Shown here one piece after another: positions 18,426 to 26,483 of a DNA stretch of 64,000 nt (its first letter is position 1; the number at the start of each line of letters is the position of its first letter). Source of the DNA: Pseudoalteromonas sp. SMS1 (GTDB lineage Bacteria; Pseudomonadota; Gammaproteobacteria; Enterobacterales; Alteromonadaceae); assembly GCF_021530565.1 (NCBI RefSeq), contig NZ_JAKGBI010000001.1, forward strand, positions 186,001 through 250,000, written 5' to 3'. A program made the position numbers and the translations under genes. Below the pieces are notes generated by a model. The model saw nothing but the letters and a program-made list of their open reading frames with translations, was not told the DNA's origin and made no database searches.

Positions 18426-19675
18426 AATTCTACTCCCAACTTTTTAGCGACATCCACTGCGCTTCTCACGCCATCTTCGTGAAATCCGTTAAACCAGTAG
18501 GCGCCGCAAAAGTAGGTTCTATTTACACCATCGACCTCGTTTTTACGCTTTTGAGCTTGGATACTTTGCGTGTTAAAAACAGGGTGAAAATACTCAAACT
18601 TTTGAATAATCTTACTAGCAGAAATTTGTTCATCGTTATTTAATGTGACGCAAAACTGCTGGCTGGATTGCAGTTTCTGCAAAATATTCATTTGGTAGGT
18701 AACTGTCGCGGGTCTTGATTGTGCTTCATCAAGCAAGTAATTCCAACTTGCCCAAGCAGTTCTTCTTTTTGGCAACACGCTGGTATCCGTATGCAGTACC
18801 ACACTGTTTGGCGTGTACTCAATTGCACCTAGTACCGCCTTCTCGGTCTGCGTTGCGTCTCCGAGAAGCGCCAAAGCTTGATCTGAGTGACAAGCGAACA
18901 CCACTTCGTCAAAACGCTCAACCGAACCATTTTCGAACACGATCTCTGCACACTCATTATCACGATTCACATTTTTAATTTTGGCGTTCAGCTTAATTTT
19001 GTCATGATAAGACTGTGTCAAAGGGGTAATATATTGCTTGGAGCCACCAGGTATAACGTACCACTGTGGTCTACCCGCAACGTCCAACAACCCATGGTTG
19101 TAGAAGAAACGGATGAAGAACTGTATTTCGAAATCAAGCATTCCTTTCAAACTCGTCGACCAGATCGCAGCTCCCATGGGTAAGATATAGTGGCGCTTAA
19201 AAAAATCATCAAACCCGTGAGCATCTAAAAAGTCACCAAGGTTTTTATGCGCCGAATAATCACCACTGTGATACAACGCTTTGGCGATACGATTGAACCT
19301 AACAATATTGTATAGAAAGCGCCAAAACTTCAGAGAAAAGATATTACGTTTCTGTGCAAATAATGATGCAAATGTATGGCCGTTATATTCAAAGTCTCGA
19401 GCAGCCGTTTTGACACTGAAACTCATTTGAGTCGGGTTTCGACCAACCCCTATTTCGTCGAGCAACTTCTCAAAAAGCGGGTATGTCCTATCATTGAAAA
19501 CAATGAACCCCGTATCGACAGCAATGCGCCCCTCTGGTGCATCAACATCAATTGTCGCAGTGTGACCACCGAGCCTGTCATCCTTTTCAAAAAGCGTAAT
19601 ATCATGTTTTTTGTTAAGTAAATAAGCAGCCGTCATACCAGAAATGCCAGAGCCAATTATCGCTATTTTTTTCAA
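18422..19675 (-). CDS. FAD-dependent oxidoreductase (amine-oxidase-like fold)
   Basis: The N-terminus [19 protein letters not shown] is the FAD-binding Rossmann motif; [16 protein letters not shown] and the C-terminal [19 protein letters not shown] complete the FAD site. The family is linked to Cfa-like enzymes, and some members desaturate modified fatty acids. I place the start at a TTG (19675) that overlaps the upstream TGA stop as TTGA and is preceded by AAGGAT at good spacing; this gives 417 residues and begins right at the Rossmann strand. An ATG ten codons upstream (19705) has no ribosome site. In the operon it likely works on the same lipid substrate as the Cfa-like enzyme. Confidence 0.87.
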   Translation of the reverse strand: MKKIAIIGSGISGMTAAYLLNKKHDITLFEKDDRLGGHTATIDVDAPEGRIAVDTGFIVFNDRTYPLFEKLLDEIGVGRNPTQMSFSVKTAARDFEYNGHTFASLFAQKRNIFSLKFWRFLYNIVRFNRIAKALYHSGDYSAHKNLGDFLDAHGFDDFFKRHYILPMGAAIWSTSLKGMLDFEIQFFIRFFYNHGLLDVAGRPQWYVIPGGSKQYITPLTQSYHDKIKLNAKIKNVNRDNECAEIVFENGSVERFDEVVFACHSDQALALLGDATQTEKAVLGAIEYTPNSVVLHTDTSVLPKRRTAWASWNYLLDEAQSRPATVTYQMNILQKLQSSQQFCVTLNNDEQISASKIIQKFEYFHPVFNTQSIQAQKRKNEVDGVNRTYFCGAYWFNGFHEDGVRSAVDVAKKLGVEF

Positions 19676-20394
19676 CGTTTTATCCTTTTTGCTAGCGGCT
19701 GCCATAAACTAAATGGTAGTAATGCAAACAGCTTGAGTAATAGAGTGAAGCGTTTCGGAAAGTGTATTTCTCGTTTTCGGTTTTCAACACCTATGAATAT
19801 TGCTTCGCATGCGTTTTCCACCGAAACTAAAAACGGCATTGGAAAATCATTTTTATCTGTCAGTGGGGTTTCTACAAACCCAGGATGGACAAGCGTCACA
19901 TCTATATGTTCCAGCTCAACTTGCATTACGCGCGTTAAATAGCTTAATGCCGCCTTAGATGCCCCGTAAGCTTGCGCCCGAGGCAGCGGCAAAAAGCTCG
20001 CGCTAGAACTGACAATAACGAGCTGACCGCCCGGTTTAATTTTTGGTATCAATGCTTCTAGGCAATAGCCGGTAGCAATCACATTTGCGTGTATGATGCG
20101 CTCAAACAGCGAAGCATCGAAATTGGTTGCGTCGTCGATGTACTCACAGACGCCTGCATTTAGAATCACAATATCTACACTGTCCAAATCTTCAAAGGCA
20201 TCAAAAACGTGTTGCTTTTCAGTCATGTCAAAGCGCAGAGTCTCCACATTTTTTGATTCGAGATCGACGAGCTTCTCTTGGTTACGCCCACAGGCAATGA
20301 CTTTGTGACAAGTCGAATACCGTTTAACTAATCCCTCACCAATGCCAGATGTAGCCCCAGTGATAATGACTTTCTTAAGACCATCGCTACTCAT
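19672..20394 (-). CDS. Short-chain dehydrogenase/reductase
   Basis: This 240-residue classical SDR carries the cofactor loop ITGATSGIGEG, the structural NAG motif (VILNAGVCEY), the catalytic Ser in VIVSSSASF and the YGASK pair of Tyr and Lys, followed by VHPGFVETPLT. The Arg-rich region after the second strand (ACGRNQEK) suggests NADPH preference. The substrate is unknown; the operon context suggests a lipid or an aldehyde formed from lipid under photo-oxidative stress. It overlaps its upstream and downstream neighbours by four bases each. Confidence 0.91.
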   Translation of the reverse strand: MSSDGLKKVIITGATSGIGEGLVKRYSTCHKVIACGRNQEKLVDLESKNVETLRFDMTEKQHVFDAFEDLDSVDIVILNAGVCEYIDDATNFDASLFERIIHANVIATGYCLEALIPKIKPGGQLVIVSSSASFLPLPRAQAYGASKAALSYLTRVMQVELEHIDVTLVHPGFVETPLTDKNDFPMPFLVSVENACEAIFIGVENRKREIHFPKRFTLLLKLFALLPFSLWQPLAKRIKR

Positions 20395-20816
20395 GATGTT
20401 GCTCGCTTTTCAATGGTTTTTATTACATTGCCAAGAAGCGGAATATTTCGATAGAGCAAGGCTCCAACATCAAAATAATCTCTGTGATTTACGACCTTCG
20501 AGCCTTTAAAAGTCAACTTGCTATGTCCTGCGACCGTGATAATTTTTTTTCCATTTAATCGACTGTGGGAAAATTTCATGTCCCAATAAAGAAACCCCAT
20601 ATTGTCGATGACGAACTGCTCTTTTATCTCGAACGAAATTGAGTTCACATTCGCATACATGTTTTCAAAATATTTTGTTAACTCATCTAACCCCTCAACT
20701 TCATGGAGCGGGTCAATGAAAACAATATTCTCGTCATATATATTTTTCAGTAAACTTAGGTTTCTATCCGATAATTTATTATATATATCAACAAAGTTTA
20801 TAAGGTGCTGTTCCAT
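20391..20816 (-). CDS. NTF2-like (SnoaL-like) protein
   Basis: This 141-residue protein has the fold signature of the nuclear transport factor 2 superfamily: an N-terminal helix pair, FIDPLHEVEGLDELTKYFENMY, then strands ending in WDMKFSHSRLNGKKIITVAGHSKLTF. Such domains are small enzymes or ligand-binding proteins. Asp and His residues are available in the cone-shaped pocket, but no activity can be assigned. Members are often found in ECF/ChrR operons. It lies three bases after the photolyase gene. Confidence 0.82.
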   Translation of the reverse strand: MEQHLINFVDIYNKLSDRNLSLLKNIYDENIVFIDPLHEVEGLDELTKYFENMYANVNSISFEIKEQFVIDNMGFLYWDMKFSHSRLNGKKIITVAGHSKLTFKGSKVVNHRDYFDVGALLYRNIPLLGNVIKTIEKRATS

Positions 20817-20819
20817 ATT

Positions 20820-22202
20820 TTATACCTTAAATGCAGCAAGCGCTCTTTCCCTCGCTGCCTTATGTTCGACGATAGGTGCTGAATAACCACTTTCACCAAA
20901 CGCACTAAGATATTCGTGGGGAAAATGAATATACTTTGCGGGCACTGATTCAAGTTCATGTATATACTTACGAATAAAAGTACCTTCAGGATCAAACTTC
21001 TCGCTTTGTGTAATTGGGTTAAATATGCGAAAGTATGGCTGTGCGTCACAACCCGTACTCGCTGCCCATTGCCAACCACCATTATTTGACGCTAAATCAC
21101 CGTCGATTAGCTTACTCATAAAATAAGCCTCTCCCCAACGCCAATCAATCAAAAGGTGTTTAGTTAAGAAGCTAGCAACTATCATTCTCAGTCTATTATG
21201 CATCCAACCTGTTTGGTTAAGTTGGCGCATTGCCGCATCAACAATTGGGTAACCAGTTCTTCCTTCGCACCAAGCTTGAAACTGGTTTTCTTGATTCAAC
21301 CATTCAATATTGTTGTATTTTTCGTTGAAGTTATGTCCTTTGCACAATTTGGGGTAAACAAACATTAAATGCCTGTAAAACTCTCTCCATATTAATTCAT
21401 TTACAAAGGAGAATGTCTCTGATTTAGTGCGAATAAGTACATCAGGTGTCTCGGATTGGACACGGCCTATTAGCTCAGAAACTGAAACAATCCCCAAAGC
21501 TAAGTAAGGACTTAAGCCAGATGTACCTTTTATACTGGGTATGTCACGTTGTTGGCTGTATTTATGCACTTTCTCGTAAATAAATTGTGCGATGACTTGT
21601 TCAATAACGTGATCATCTACTGGCCACTTATTCGATTCTCCACAGGACCTCAACAAGTTAGGGGTTTCCCACGATAACGCGGGCCCAATTGCTTGCAGCC
21701 TAGCGCCTACTGAAAAAATGCGGTTGCTATTAATTGATAACCAAGCTTTTTTGAAAGGAGTAAATACTTTGAACATTTCCCCCCCTTTGGTCACAATGCT
21801 TCCGGGCGGTGACAAAACATCACCATCATACAAATGAAGCGCGTACCCCATTGCACTGCACGCTTTATCTCTGTTGAGTTCGTTTACCTCATACTCTCTA
21901 TTTGCATAGATCTCTGAGATGTGATTGTTTTTTAGAAACAGTGCAAGAGAAGCGGGTAACGAATCAAAGTTTTCGGTTTCAATGACATTGAGCTTAACCC
22001 CCAACTTAGCAAGCTCTCCCCCCAAATAGTTAACACGTCTTTTCAATAAATCTATTTGTATGTTGCTGGTGTTATGTGTCTGCCACTGTTTTTCACACAC
22101 AAAAAACAGCGCCTCTTTGGCGCCGTTGTTAATCGCTTCAATAAGCGCTTCGTTACCATGAAGCCGTAAATCGCGCCTGAACCAGAAAATTGGATTTCTC
22201 AA
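20820..22202 (-). CDS. phrB: Deoxyribodipyrimidine photolyase (class I CPD)
   Basis: This 460-residue flavoprotein reverses cyclobutane pyrimidine dimers using blue light. The N-terminal antenna-binding domain starts IFWFRRDLRLHGNEALIEA. The C-terminal FAD domain has ELIWREFYRHLMF, GRTGYPIVDAAMRQLNQTG, the WMHNRLRMIVASFL and DWRWGEAYF segments, and ends with TGCDAQPYFRIFNP; the Trp residues of the electron-transfer chain are present. The length matches E. coli Phr. Its position after the ybgA-like gene repeats the E. coli ybgA-phr pair. In Rhodobacter, photolyase genes are members of the RpoE/ChrR regulon. Confidence 0.95.
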   Translation of the reverse strand: MRNPIFWFRRDLRLHGNEALIEAINNGAKEALFFVCEKQWQTHNTSNIQIDLLKRRVNYLGGELAKLGVKLNVIETENFDSLPASLALFLKNNHISEIYANREYEVNELNRDKACSAMGYALHLYDGDVLSPPGSIVTKGGEMFKVFTPFKKAWLSINSNRIFSVGARLQAIGPALSWETPNLLRSCGESNKWPVDDHVIEQVIAQFIYEKVHKYSQQRDIPSIKGTSGLSPYLALGIVSVSELIGRVQSETPDVLIRTKSETFSFVNELIWREFYRHLMFVYPKLCKGHNFNEKYNNIEWLNQENQFQAWCEGRTGYPIVDAAMRQLNQTGWMHNRLRMIVASFLTKHLLIDWRWGEAYFMSKLIDGDLASNNGGWQWAASTGCDAQPYFRIFNPITQSEKFDPEGTFIRKYIHELESVPAKYIHFPHEYLSAFGESGYSAPIVEHKAARERALAAFKV

Positions 22203-23170
22203 ATTGCGAACCTTAATTTTAAATCACTTGGATAAGGGTTAAAGTACACTTGCTGTTGTAAGTATGCCTTGGGGTGTACGCGTAAATGATGTTTAAGCAA
22301 GGTAAGCGGCACATTAAGCGGCACTAGGCCCTTTCTATATTCGTTTATGGCCTCAACCATTTCAGCCTTTTCGACCTGCGAAATGTCATTTTTAAAATAA
22401 CCTTGTAGATGCGCTAACGTGTTAGCCTGCCCCTTTCGACTCGCCGGCTTCTTAAGAGCTTGCATCAAACCTGATATATAATCTTGTGCGAGCGCCTCAC
22501 ACTCATTAGCATCCCCTTCAGCAAGTAACCTTCCGAGTGTCCTGTATGCGCCATAGTTGTGACTCATTAAAAGATATTTGTGTTGCGCATGAAAATCAGT
22601 CAACACTTTCTTACTCACTGATTTACGAATTAGTTCCTGCCAAGACTTGTAAACGTATACACGCATCACAAAGTTCTCACGCAAATGCATGTCATTCAGA
22701 CGTCCATTTTCTTCGCAAGGTAATAAAGGGTTATGCTTCATGATCTGCTCGGCGAACGCGCCGATGCCTTCTGCAGACGCGCCAGTGCCTGTGTCGTTAT
22801 AGACTTTTACACGCTCCATGCCGCAACTTGGACTTTTGGCGCAAAAAACAAATCCCGAAAGCTCCTTGGCTTTTGTTTTCGCTATTCTCTCGCCATACTC
22901 GGTTAACTTAGGACCCACATCACCGCTACCATCAGGACGACATACCCTGATCACATCACCGTATCGTACTTGGCGAATGGTGTTACGTGGTATTGGCATG
23001 CCAATGGCTACTTCTGGACAAAACTTAACGTACTCTACATGGTTAACAAACTCGTCCATGCAAAAATTTGAGCGTTTATGGCCTTTATCAAAACGTACGC
23101 GATCCCCACCTAGACATGCACTAAGTCCAATTTGAATCGCAGTTTCAAAATGCTTTTCTGTGTAAGTCAT
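22199..23170 (-). CDS. YbgA-like protein (DUF523 and DUF1722)
   Basis: This 323-residue protein has an N-terminal DUF523 domain with the Cys residues in GLSACLGGDRVRFDKGHKR, KFCPEVAIGMPIPR and FCAKSPSCGMERVKVY, suggestive of a metal or Fe-S site, and a C-terminal DUF1722 domain (about 190-310) with HKYLLMSHNYGAYRTLGRLLA. E. coli YbgA has the same architecture and is likewise next to the photolyase gene. The activity is unknown; association with photolyase suggests a role in cofactor or DNA-damage response. The start shares one base with the anti-sigma stop, and the end overlaps the photolyase start by four. Confidence 0.88.
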   Translation of the reverse strand: MTYTEKHFETAIQIGLSACLGGDRVRFDKGHKRSNFCMDEFVNHVEYVKFCPEVAIGMPIPRNTIRQVRYGDVIRVCRPDGSGDVGPKLTEYGERIAKTKAKELSGFVFCAKSPSCGMERVKVYNDTGTGASAEGIGAFAEQIMKHNPLLPCEENGRLNDMHLRENFVMRVYVYKSWQELIRKSVSKKVLTDFHAQHKYLLMSHNYGAYRTLGRLLAEGDANECEALAQDYISGLMQALKKPASRKGQANTLAHLQGYFKNDISQVEKAEMVEAINEYRKGLVPLNVPLTLLKHHLRVHPKAYLQQQVYFNPYPSDLKLRFAI

Positions 23171-23820
23171 TAGTAAATCAACTTTCCAATAGGGTTAAGT
23201 AATTTGCTTAAGCCTTTGTTAAAGTGTAAAGCGTTATCCACTAGGGTAAAGCATAAGCAACCGTCTTCAGTTTTCGGCGTATGATTATGACGCCCGTCCA
23301 ACATAATAAAATCACCAGGTACATATTTACCGCTCTCATCTTCAAATGTACCGTCTAATAATAATGTTAGCTCAAAACCAGTATGTGTGTGTTCTGGAAT
23401 TTCTCCACCTGGTTTAATATGTAAAAGGCTACTTCTTAATGGACCTTCTTCCAGTTCAAACCTTGCTCTTGACACTTTACCAGCGTTGATAAAACTGCCT
23501 AGCTTCAACGCAGCGATGGCACGTGGCAACTGCACTTGTTTACCTTGATATTCAAAATAATCCGCGCTGTGGGGAATTAACTCGTCGTACATAGCTAACG
23601 ACGTTATACTTTCCATCATGTGCTCAAATTCATCATCATCTGCGCCATTCGACTCTGTTTCAAACACAGCTAAAGCCTGCTTTGCTTCTAGTAGATCGAA
23701 CTCTCTACTGCATTCATCACACATTTCAATGTGTGCTGAAATCGCGACACTCAACCCAGCAGGTAATTCTCCTGCGATGTGTTTTTGCATTAGCTGTTTT
23801 GATGGGTGATATTTAATCAT
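23170..23820 (-). CDS. chrR: ChrR-type zinc anti-sigma factor with cupin domain
   Basis: This 216-residue protein holds the ECF sigma factor inactive until singlet oxygen or a related signal arises. In the N-terminal anti-sigma domain, H5, H30, C34 and C37 match the zinc ligands H6, H31, C35 and C38 of Rhodobacter ChrR with a one-residue shift. The C-terminal cupin domain has H144, H146, E150 and H178/H180, matching its second zinc site (H141, H143, E147, H177). Both signal-sensing parts therefore look intact. It overlaps the sigma gene by eight bases. Confidence 0.93.
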   Translation of the reverse strand: MIKYHPSKQLMQKHIAGELPAGLSVAISAHIEMCDECSREFDLLEAKQALAVFETESNGADDDEFEHMMESITSLAMYDELIPHSADYFEYQGKQVQLPRAIAALKLGSFINAGKVSRARFELEEGPLRSSLLHIKPGGEIPEHTHTGFELTLLLDGTFEDESGKYVPGDFIMLDGRHNHTPKTEDGCLCFTLVDNALHFNKGLSKLLNPIGKLIY

Positions 23821-24436
23821 GATGCTCTCCCAACTCTACTTTTAACTTTTTCAACGCCAAGCGTAGGCGTGACTTCACTGTCCCGACTGGGATATCTAAA
23901 TGTTGCGCGAGTTGTTCTTGCGTCATGTCTTCAAAGTACACACCCACCACCACATCTCTTTGAGGTGCTGGTAGGTTTTTGATCTTCTCTTTCAGTTGAT
24001 TGGTCTGCAAGTGATCTTTAAAGCTCTTTTCACATACTTGCTCGTCATGGAACAAGGGCCAAATGTCTTCACTTAAATTGTCTTCTCGATTGCTCTTTAT
24101 TTTTCTCAACGCGTCAAATGATGCGTTTCTCATGATTGTGTATACCCACGTAGTTGCCGCGCCTTTGTCGTGGTGATACAACTTAGCCTTGCGCCAAACT
24201 GACGTCATGGTGTCTTGCACGAGCTCCATTGCCATCGCTTCAGATCCGAATTGTTTGATGCCAAATCGTTTTATTTTTGGGGCGAAATAGGAAAACAAAT
24301 AGGCATAAGCCTTTTTGTCTGCGTGTGTGGCGACTCTTATTAATGCTTGAGTTAACTGCTCTGAAGGGGTTTCTTGCATCCCTACGCTTTTACCTTTTTG
24401 AATACGGCAATCTTGAGACTGCTCCAAACTAACCAT
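23813..24436 (-). CDS. ECF sigma factor, RpoE/ChrR (ECF11-like) group
   Basis: This ECF sigma factor of about 207 residues has region 2 (KRFGIKQFGSEAMAMELVQDTM, then TTWVYTIMRNASFD) and region 4 (LPAPQRDVVVGVYFEDMTQ with helix-turn-helix VGTVKSRLRLALKKL). With the ChrR-type neighbour it belongs to the singlet-oxygen-responsive group. The frame is open to an ATG at 24463, but the predicted promoter puts transcription start within a few bases of it, so I prefer the ATG at 24436 (MVSLEQSQ); an ATG at 24379 is also possible. It leads the ten-gene operon, and its own promoter carries the motif it should recognise, so it is autoregulated. Confidence 0.92.
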   Translation of the reverse strand: MVSLEQSQDCRIQKGKSVGMQETPSEQLTQALIRVATHADKKAYAYLFSYFAPKIKRFGIKQFGSEAMAMELVQDTMTSVWRKAKLYHHDKGAATTWVYTIMRNASFDALRKIKSNREDNLSEDIWPLFHDEQVCEKSFKDHLQTNQLKEKIKNLPAPQRDVVVGVYFEDMTQEQLAQHLDIPVGTVKSRLRLALKKLKVELGEHHD

Positions 24437-24472
24437 AATTTTAACGCTCTCAGTCAGTAACATAGTAGACTA

Positions 24473-24498
24473 TACGCGCTGATAAAACATTGAGATCA
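24473..24498 (-). promoter_or_regulatory. Predicted ECF-sigma promoter of the sigma/chrR operon
   Basis: On the minus strand TGATCT (24498-24493), 16 bases, then CGTA (24476-24473). This fits the TGATC...CGTA form I recall for ECF11/RpoE promoters, and an identical spacing occurs before the neighbouring LON-domain gene. The -35 element overlaps the stop of that gene. Confidence 0.75.
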
Positions 24499-25071
24499 CT
24501 CCTGCTCTGCAAAAATTTCTGCAAGCACATTTGTTACTCCGATGTAGCTTTTGCAGCTTTGTATTTTTTTCTTTTGATCTAGTGTTAAAGGTAGCAATTC
24601 CAACCACCTAGCTGCAACCCAGATTGGGTTTGCGTAATTCTTTTGTTTATAAAGTGTATTAAGCTGAGGATTAATAACAAACAAGTCTCTCAATAAGTCT
24701 GCAAGCTTCTCATGAATCACCAACTCTTCGTTGTGTCCGAGCGTCCATAATGGTTCGGAAATTACATCACATTCGCCATGTCTTAAATTCATGTCATCTA
24801 CAGTCACTCGATTAACGGTAACTAAGTGCTTTGCGTGCACATCTATCAGTAGCTGCCCCCCCTTGTCTTGGGAGAAATCAACAATCTCAACGTAAACACC
24901 TTGTTCCGATACTCCATGCTCATTCGATTTGTCCGAGTGACATAAAATAAACCCATGCCCTTCTTTCATGGCGACCTTTACCATGTGTAGGTACCTAGGT
25001 TCAAAAATCCTTAGCCTGGTGTACCCTTGGGGCAGTAAAAAGATAGGTAAGGGAAAAAGTGCTCGTTTCAT
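24496..25071 (-). CDS. LON N-terminal-domain protein (protease domain absent)
   Basis: This 191-residue protein consists of a LON substrate-binding (LAN) domain only. The sequence FPLPIFLLPQGYTRLRIFEPRYLHMV is the family start, and the motif GVYVEIVDFSQDKGG lies in the beta barrel; the ATPase and protease parts of Lon are absent. In the family such stand-alone proteins are of unknown function and may bind misfolded proteins. A TGATCG-N16-CGTA promoter lies 33-58 bases upstream of the start, so it is probably in the same regulon as the operon that follows 33 bases downstream. Confidence 0.87.
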   Translation of the reverse strand: MKRALFPLPIFLLPQGYTRLRIFEPRYLHMVKVAMKEGHGFILCHSDKSNEHGVSEQGVYVEIVDFSQDKGGQLLIDVHAKHLVTVNRVTVDDMNLRHGECDVISEPLWTLGHNEELVIHEKLADLLRDLFVINPQLNTLYKQKNYANPIWVAARWLELLPLTLDQKKKIQSCKSYIGVTNVLAEIFAEQE

Positions 25072-25103
25072 ATTGATTTAGTAAAATTTAAGATAAGCTT
25101 ATG

Positions 25104-25129
25104 TACGCCAGCCTAAACAAAACCGATCA
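25104..25129 (-). promoter_or_regulatory. Second predicted ECF-sigma promoter, before the LON-domain gene
   Basis: On the minus strand TGATCG (25129-25124), 16 bases, then CGTA (25107-25104). The core and spacer length are identical to those of the site before the sigma gene. Transcription would start near 25097, giving a short leader before the ATG at 25071. Confidence 0.7.
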
Positions 25130-25187
25130 ATTAAATTGAATAATTACGACACCTTTTTGATGTATTCAAGTCCTAATAGTCAACGCG

Positions 25188-25493
25188 TTACTGCCATTGA
25201 AAAGTCCTTAAAGACACTTTACCTGAACACATTTTTACCCCTTCCGCCAACAACCTTTCCTGTTGCTCGACAAATTTTTCAGAGTCTTCAGGAAAAGAAA
25301 TTTTTCCTTGTCCATTAATCACTCGATACCAGGGTAATGTACTTTCTTTCGGCAAGTTTTTTAGCAAAAAACCCACTGCCCTGGCATGACGAGGAGCACC
25401 AGCTAACTTTGCTATCTGGCCATAGGTTGCAACATGTCCAGCCGGTATCGCGCCGATCAGTGTATAAACTCGACGCTTAAACTCTTCTTCCAT
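25188..25493 (-). CDS. Alkyltransferase-like (ATL) DNA-binding protein
   Basis: This 101-residue protein is the MGMT/Ogt C-terminal domain alone. It has GHVATYGQIAKLAGAPRHARAVGFLL, which includes the DNA-binding helix with the Arg finger, then LPWYRVINGQGKI. The active-site PCHRV of true alkyltransferases is PWYRV, with Trp in place of Cys, which is the hallmark of ATL proteins. ATLs bind O6-alkylguanine and pass it to nucleotide excision repair instead of removing the alkyl group. It overlaps the LysR gene upstream by 17 bases and is likely cotranscribed with it. Confidence 0.93.
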   Translation of the reverse strand: MEEEFKRRVYTLIGAIPAGHVATYGQIAKLAGAPRHARAVGFLLKNLPKESTLPWYRVINGQGKISFPEDSEKFVEQQERLLAEGVKMCSGKVSLRTFQWQ

Positions 25494-26376
25494 TGTATTC
25501 TTCTCCTAACTTTTTGAACCCTTCCCATAAGTAATTCGCAACCGAACCGTAGTGTGGTAATTGACGTCTAAAGGCATGAATGTCTATATTGAATTGATCC
25601 TGCCTGTCCACCACATTTATTTGCTCTAAAATGCCTTCATTCAATTCTTTTTCACAATGGTTTAATGTCACCATGGCGAATCCAAGTCCTTGCATGACGA
25701 ACATTTTGATCGTGGAGATGTCGTCTAGCTTCATAACGCTCATGCTTTTAGAGTACTCTAATCGGTCGCTGTCAAACTCGAATCCGCTTTCCTTCATTGC
25801 CAAGCAAGGATACTGATTAAGTTCTTCAAATGTTACCTTTTTTGGCATTAACCCTTTTTTTGCCACAATACCGAGTTTTACCTCACCGATTGCGATGGAC
25901 TCTAAATCACCTGTTGCGTGGAACAAATTAAACCAAGGCCCTATGCCAATATCAGAAAGCCCCTGATTGACCCTTTCTAAAGCCACAAACCGTTTCCCGC
26001 TGGTTATTTCGAATGCCGTCGATGGGTATTCTTGGAATGCACGCTTTATCAGCTCGTTACAGCCATAATCATAACTCATTGCCTCATAGCAAATATTGTA
26101 CTTCGGCTCATTGCCTTGTGCTAAATCCGATGCCATCGCTTTCAAATTTTCATGATGTTCGATTAACTTAATGGCCTCTTTATAAAACCGCTGGCCTTCC
26201 TCTGTAAGCTTGATTCGATAGGCTTCTCTCGTAACAAGTGCAAACCCGAGCTCATTACTGAGCCTTTTAATTGCTTGTGTAATAGCAGGTTGTGTTTTAA
26301 ATAAGCGTTTCGCAGCATCATTTAAACTGGCTGATTGCGCTACAACATGCAGCACTTCTAGATCTGACAACTTCAT
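25477..26376 (-). CDS. LysR-family transcriptional regulator
   Basis: This 299-residue regulator begins with the LysR helix-turn-helix, LSDLEVLHVVAQSASLNDAAKRLFKTQPAITQAIKRLSNELG split over residues 2-44, followed by the linker and a periplasmic-binding-like effector domain (about 90-290). It is divergent from the RND efflux genes, with about 107 bases between the two starts, which is the usual position of a regulator of such a system. The effector is unknown. Confidence 0.92.
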   Translation of the reverse strand: MKLSDLEVLHVVAQSASLNDAAKRLFKTQPAITQAIKRLSNELGFALVTREAYRIKLTEEGQRFYKEAIKLIEHHENLKAMASDLAQGNEPKYNICYEAMSYDYGCNELIKRAFQEYPSTAFEITSGKRFVALERVNQGLSDIGIGPWFNLFHATGDLESIAIGEVKLGIVAKKGLMPKKVTFEELNQYPCLAMKESGFEFDSDRLEYSKSMSVMKLDDISTIKMFVMQGLGFAMVTLNHCEKELNEGILEQINVVDRQDQFNIDIHAFRRQLPHYGSVANYLWEGFKKLGEEYNGRRV

Positions 26377-26483
26377 AATTTTTATTTATGGTTTTTCTAA
26401 TTTTTTATAATTTTTATTTTAGTACTAATTTATATATCCTGCACTACATTAGTTTAGGAGTCATACATTTCGGAGTAACCTTA

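Noticed and set aside
24461..24463. ATG at 24463 as the start of the ECF sigma gene
   Set aside because: The predicted transcription start is within a few bases, so no ribosome site could precede it; leaderless translation remains possible.
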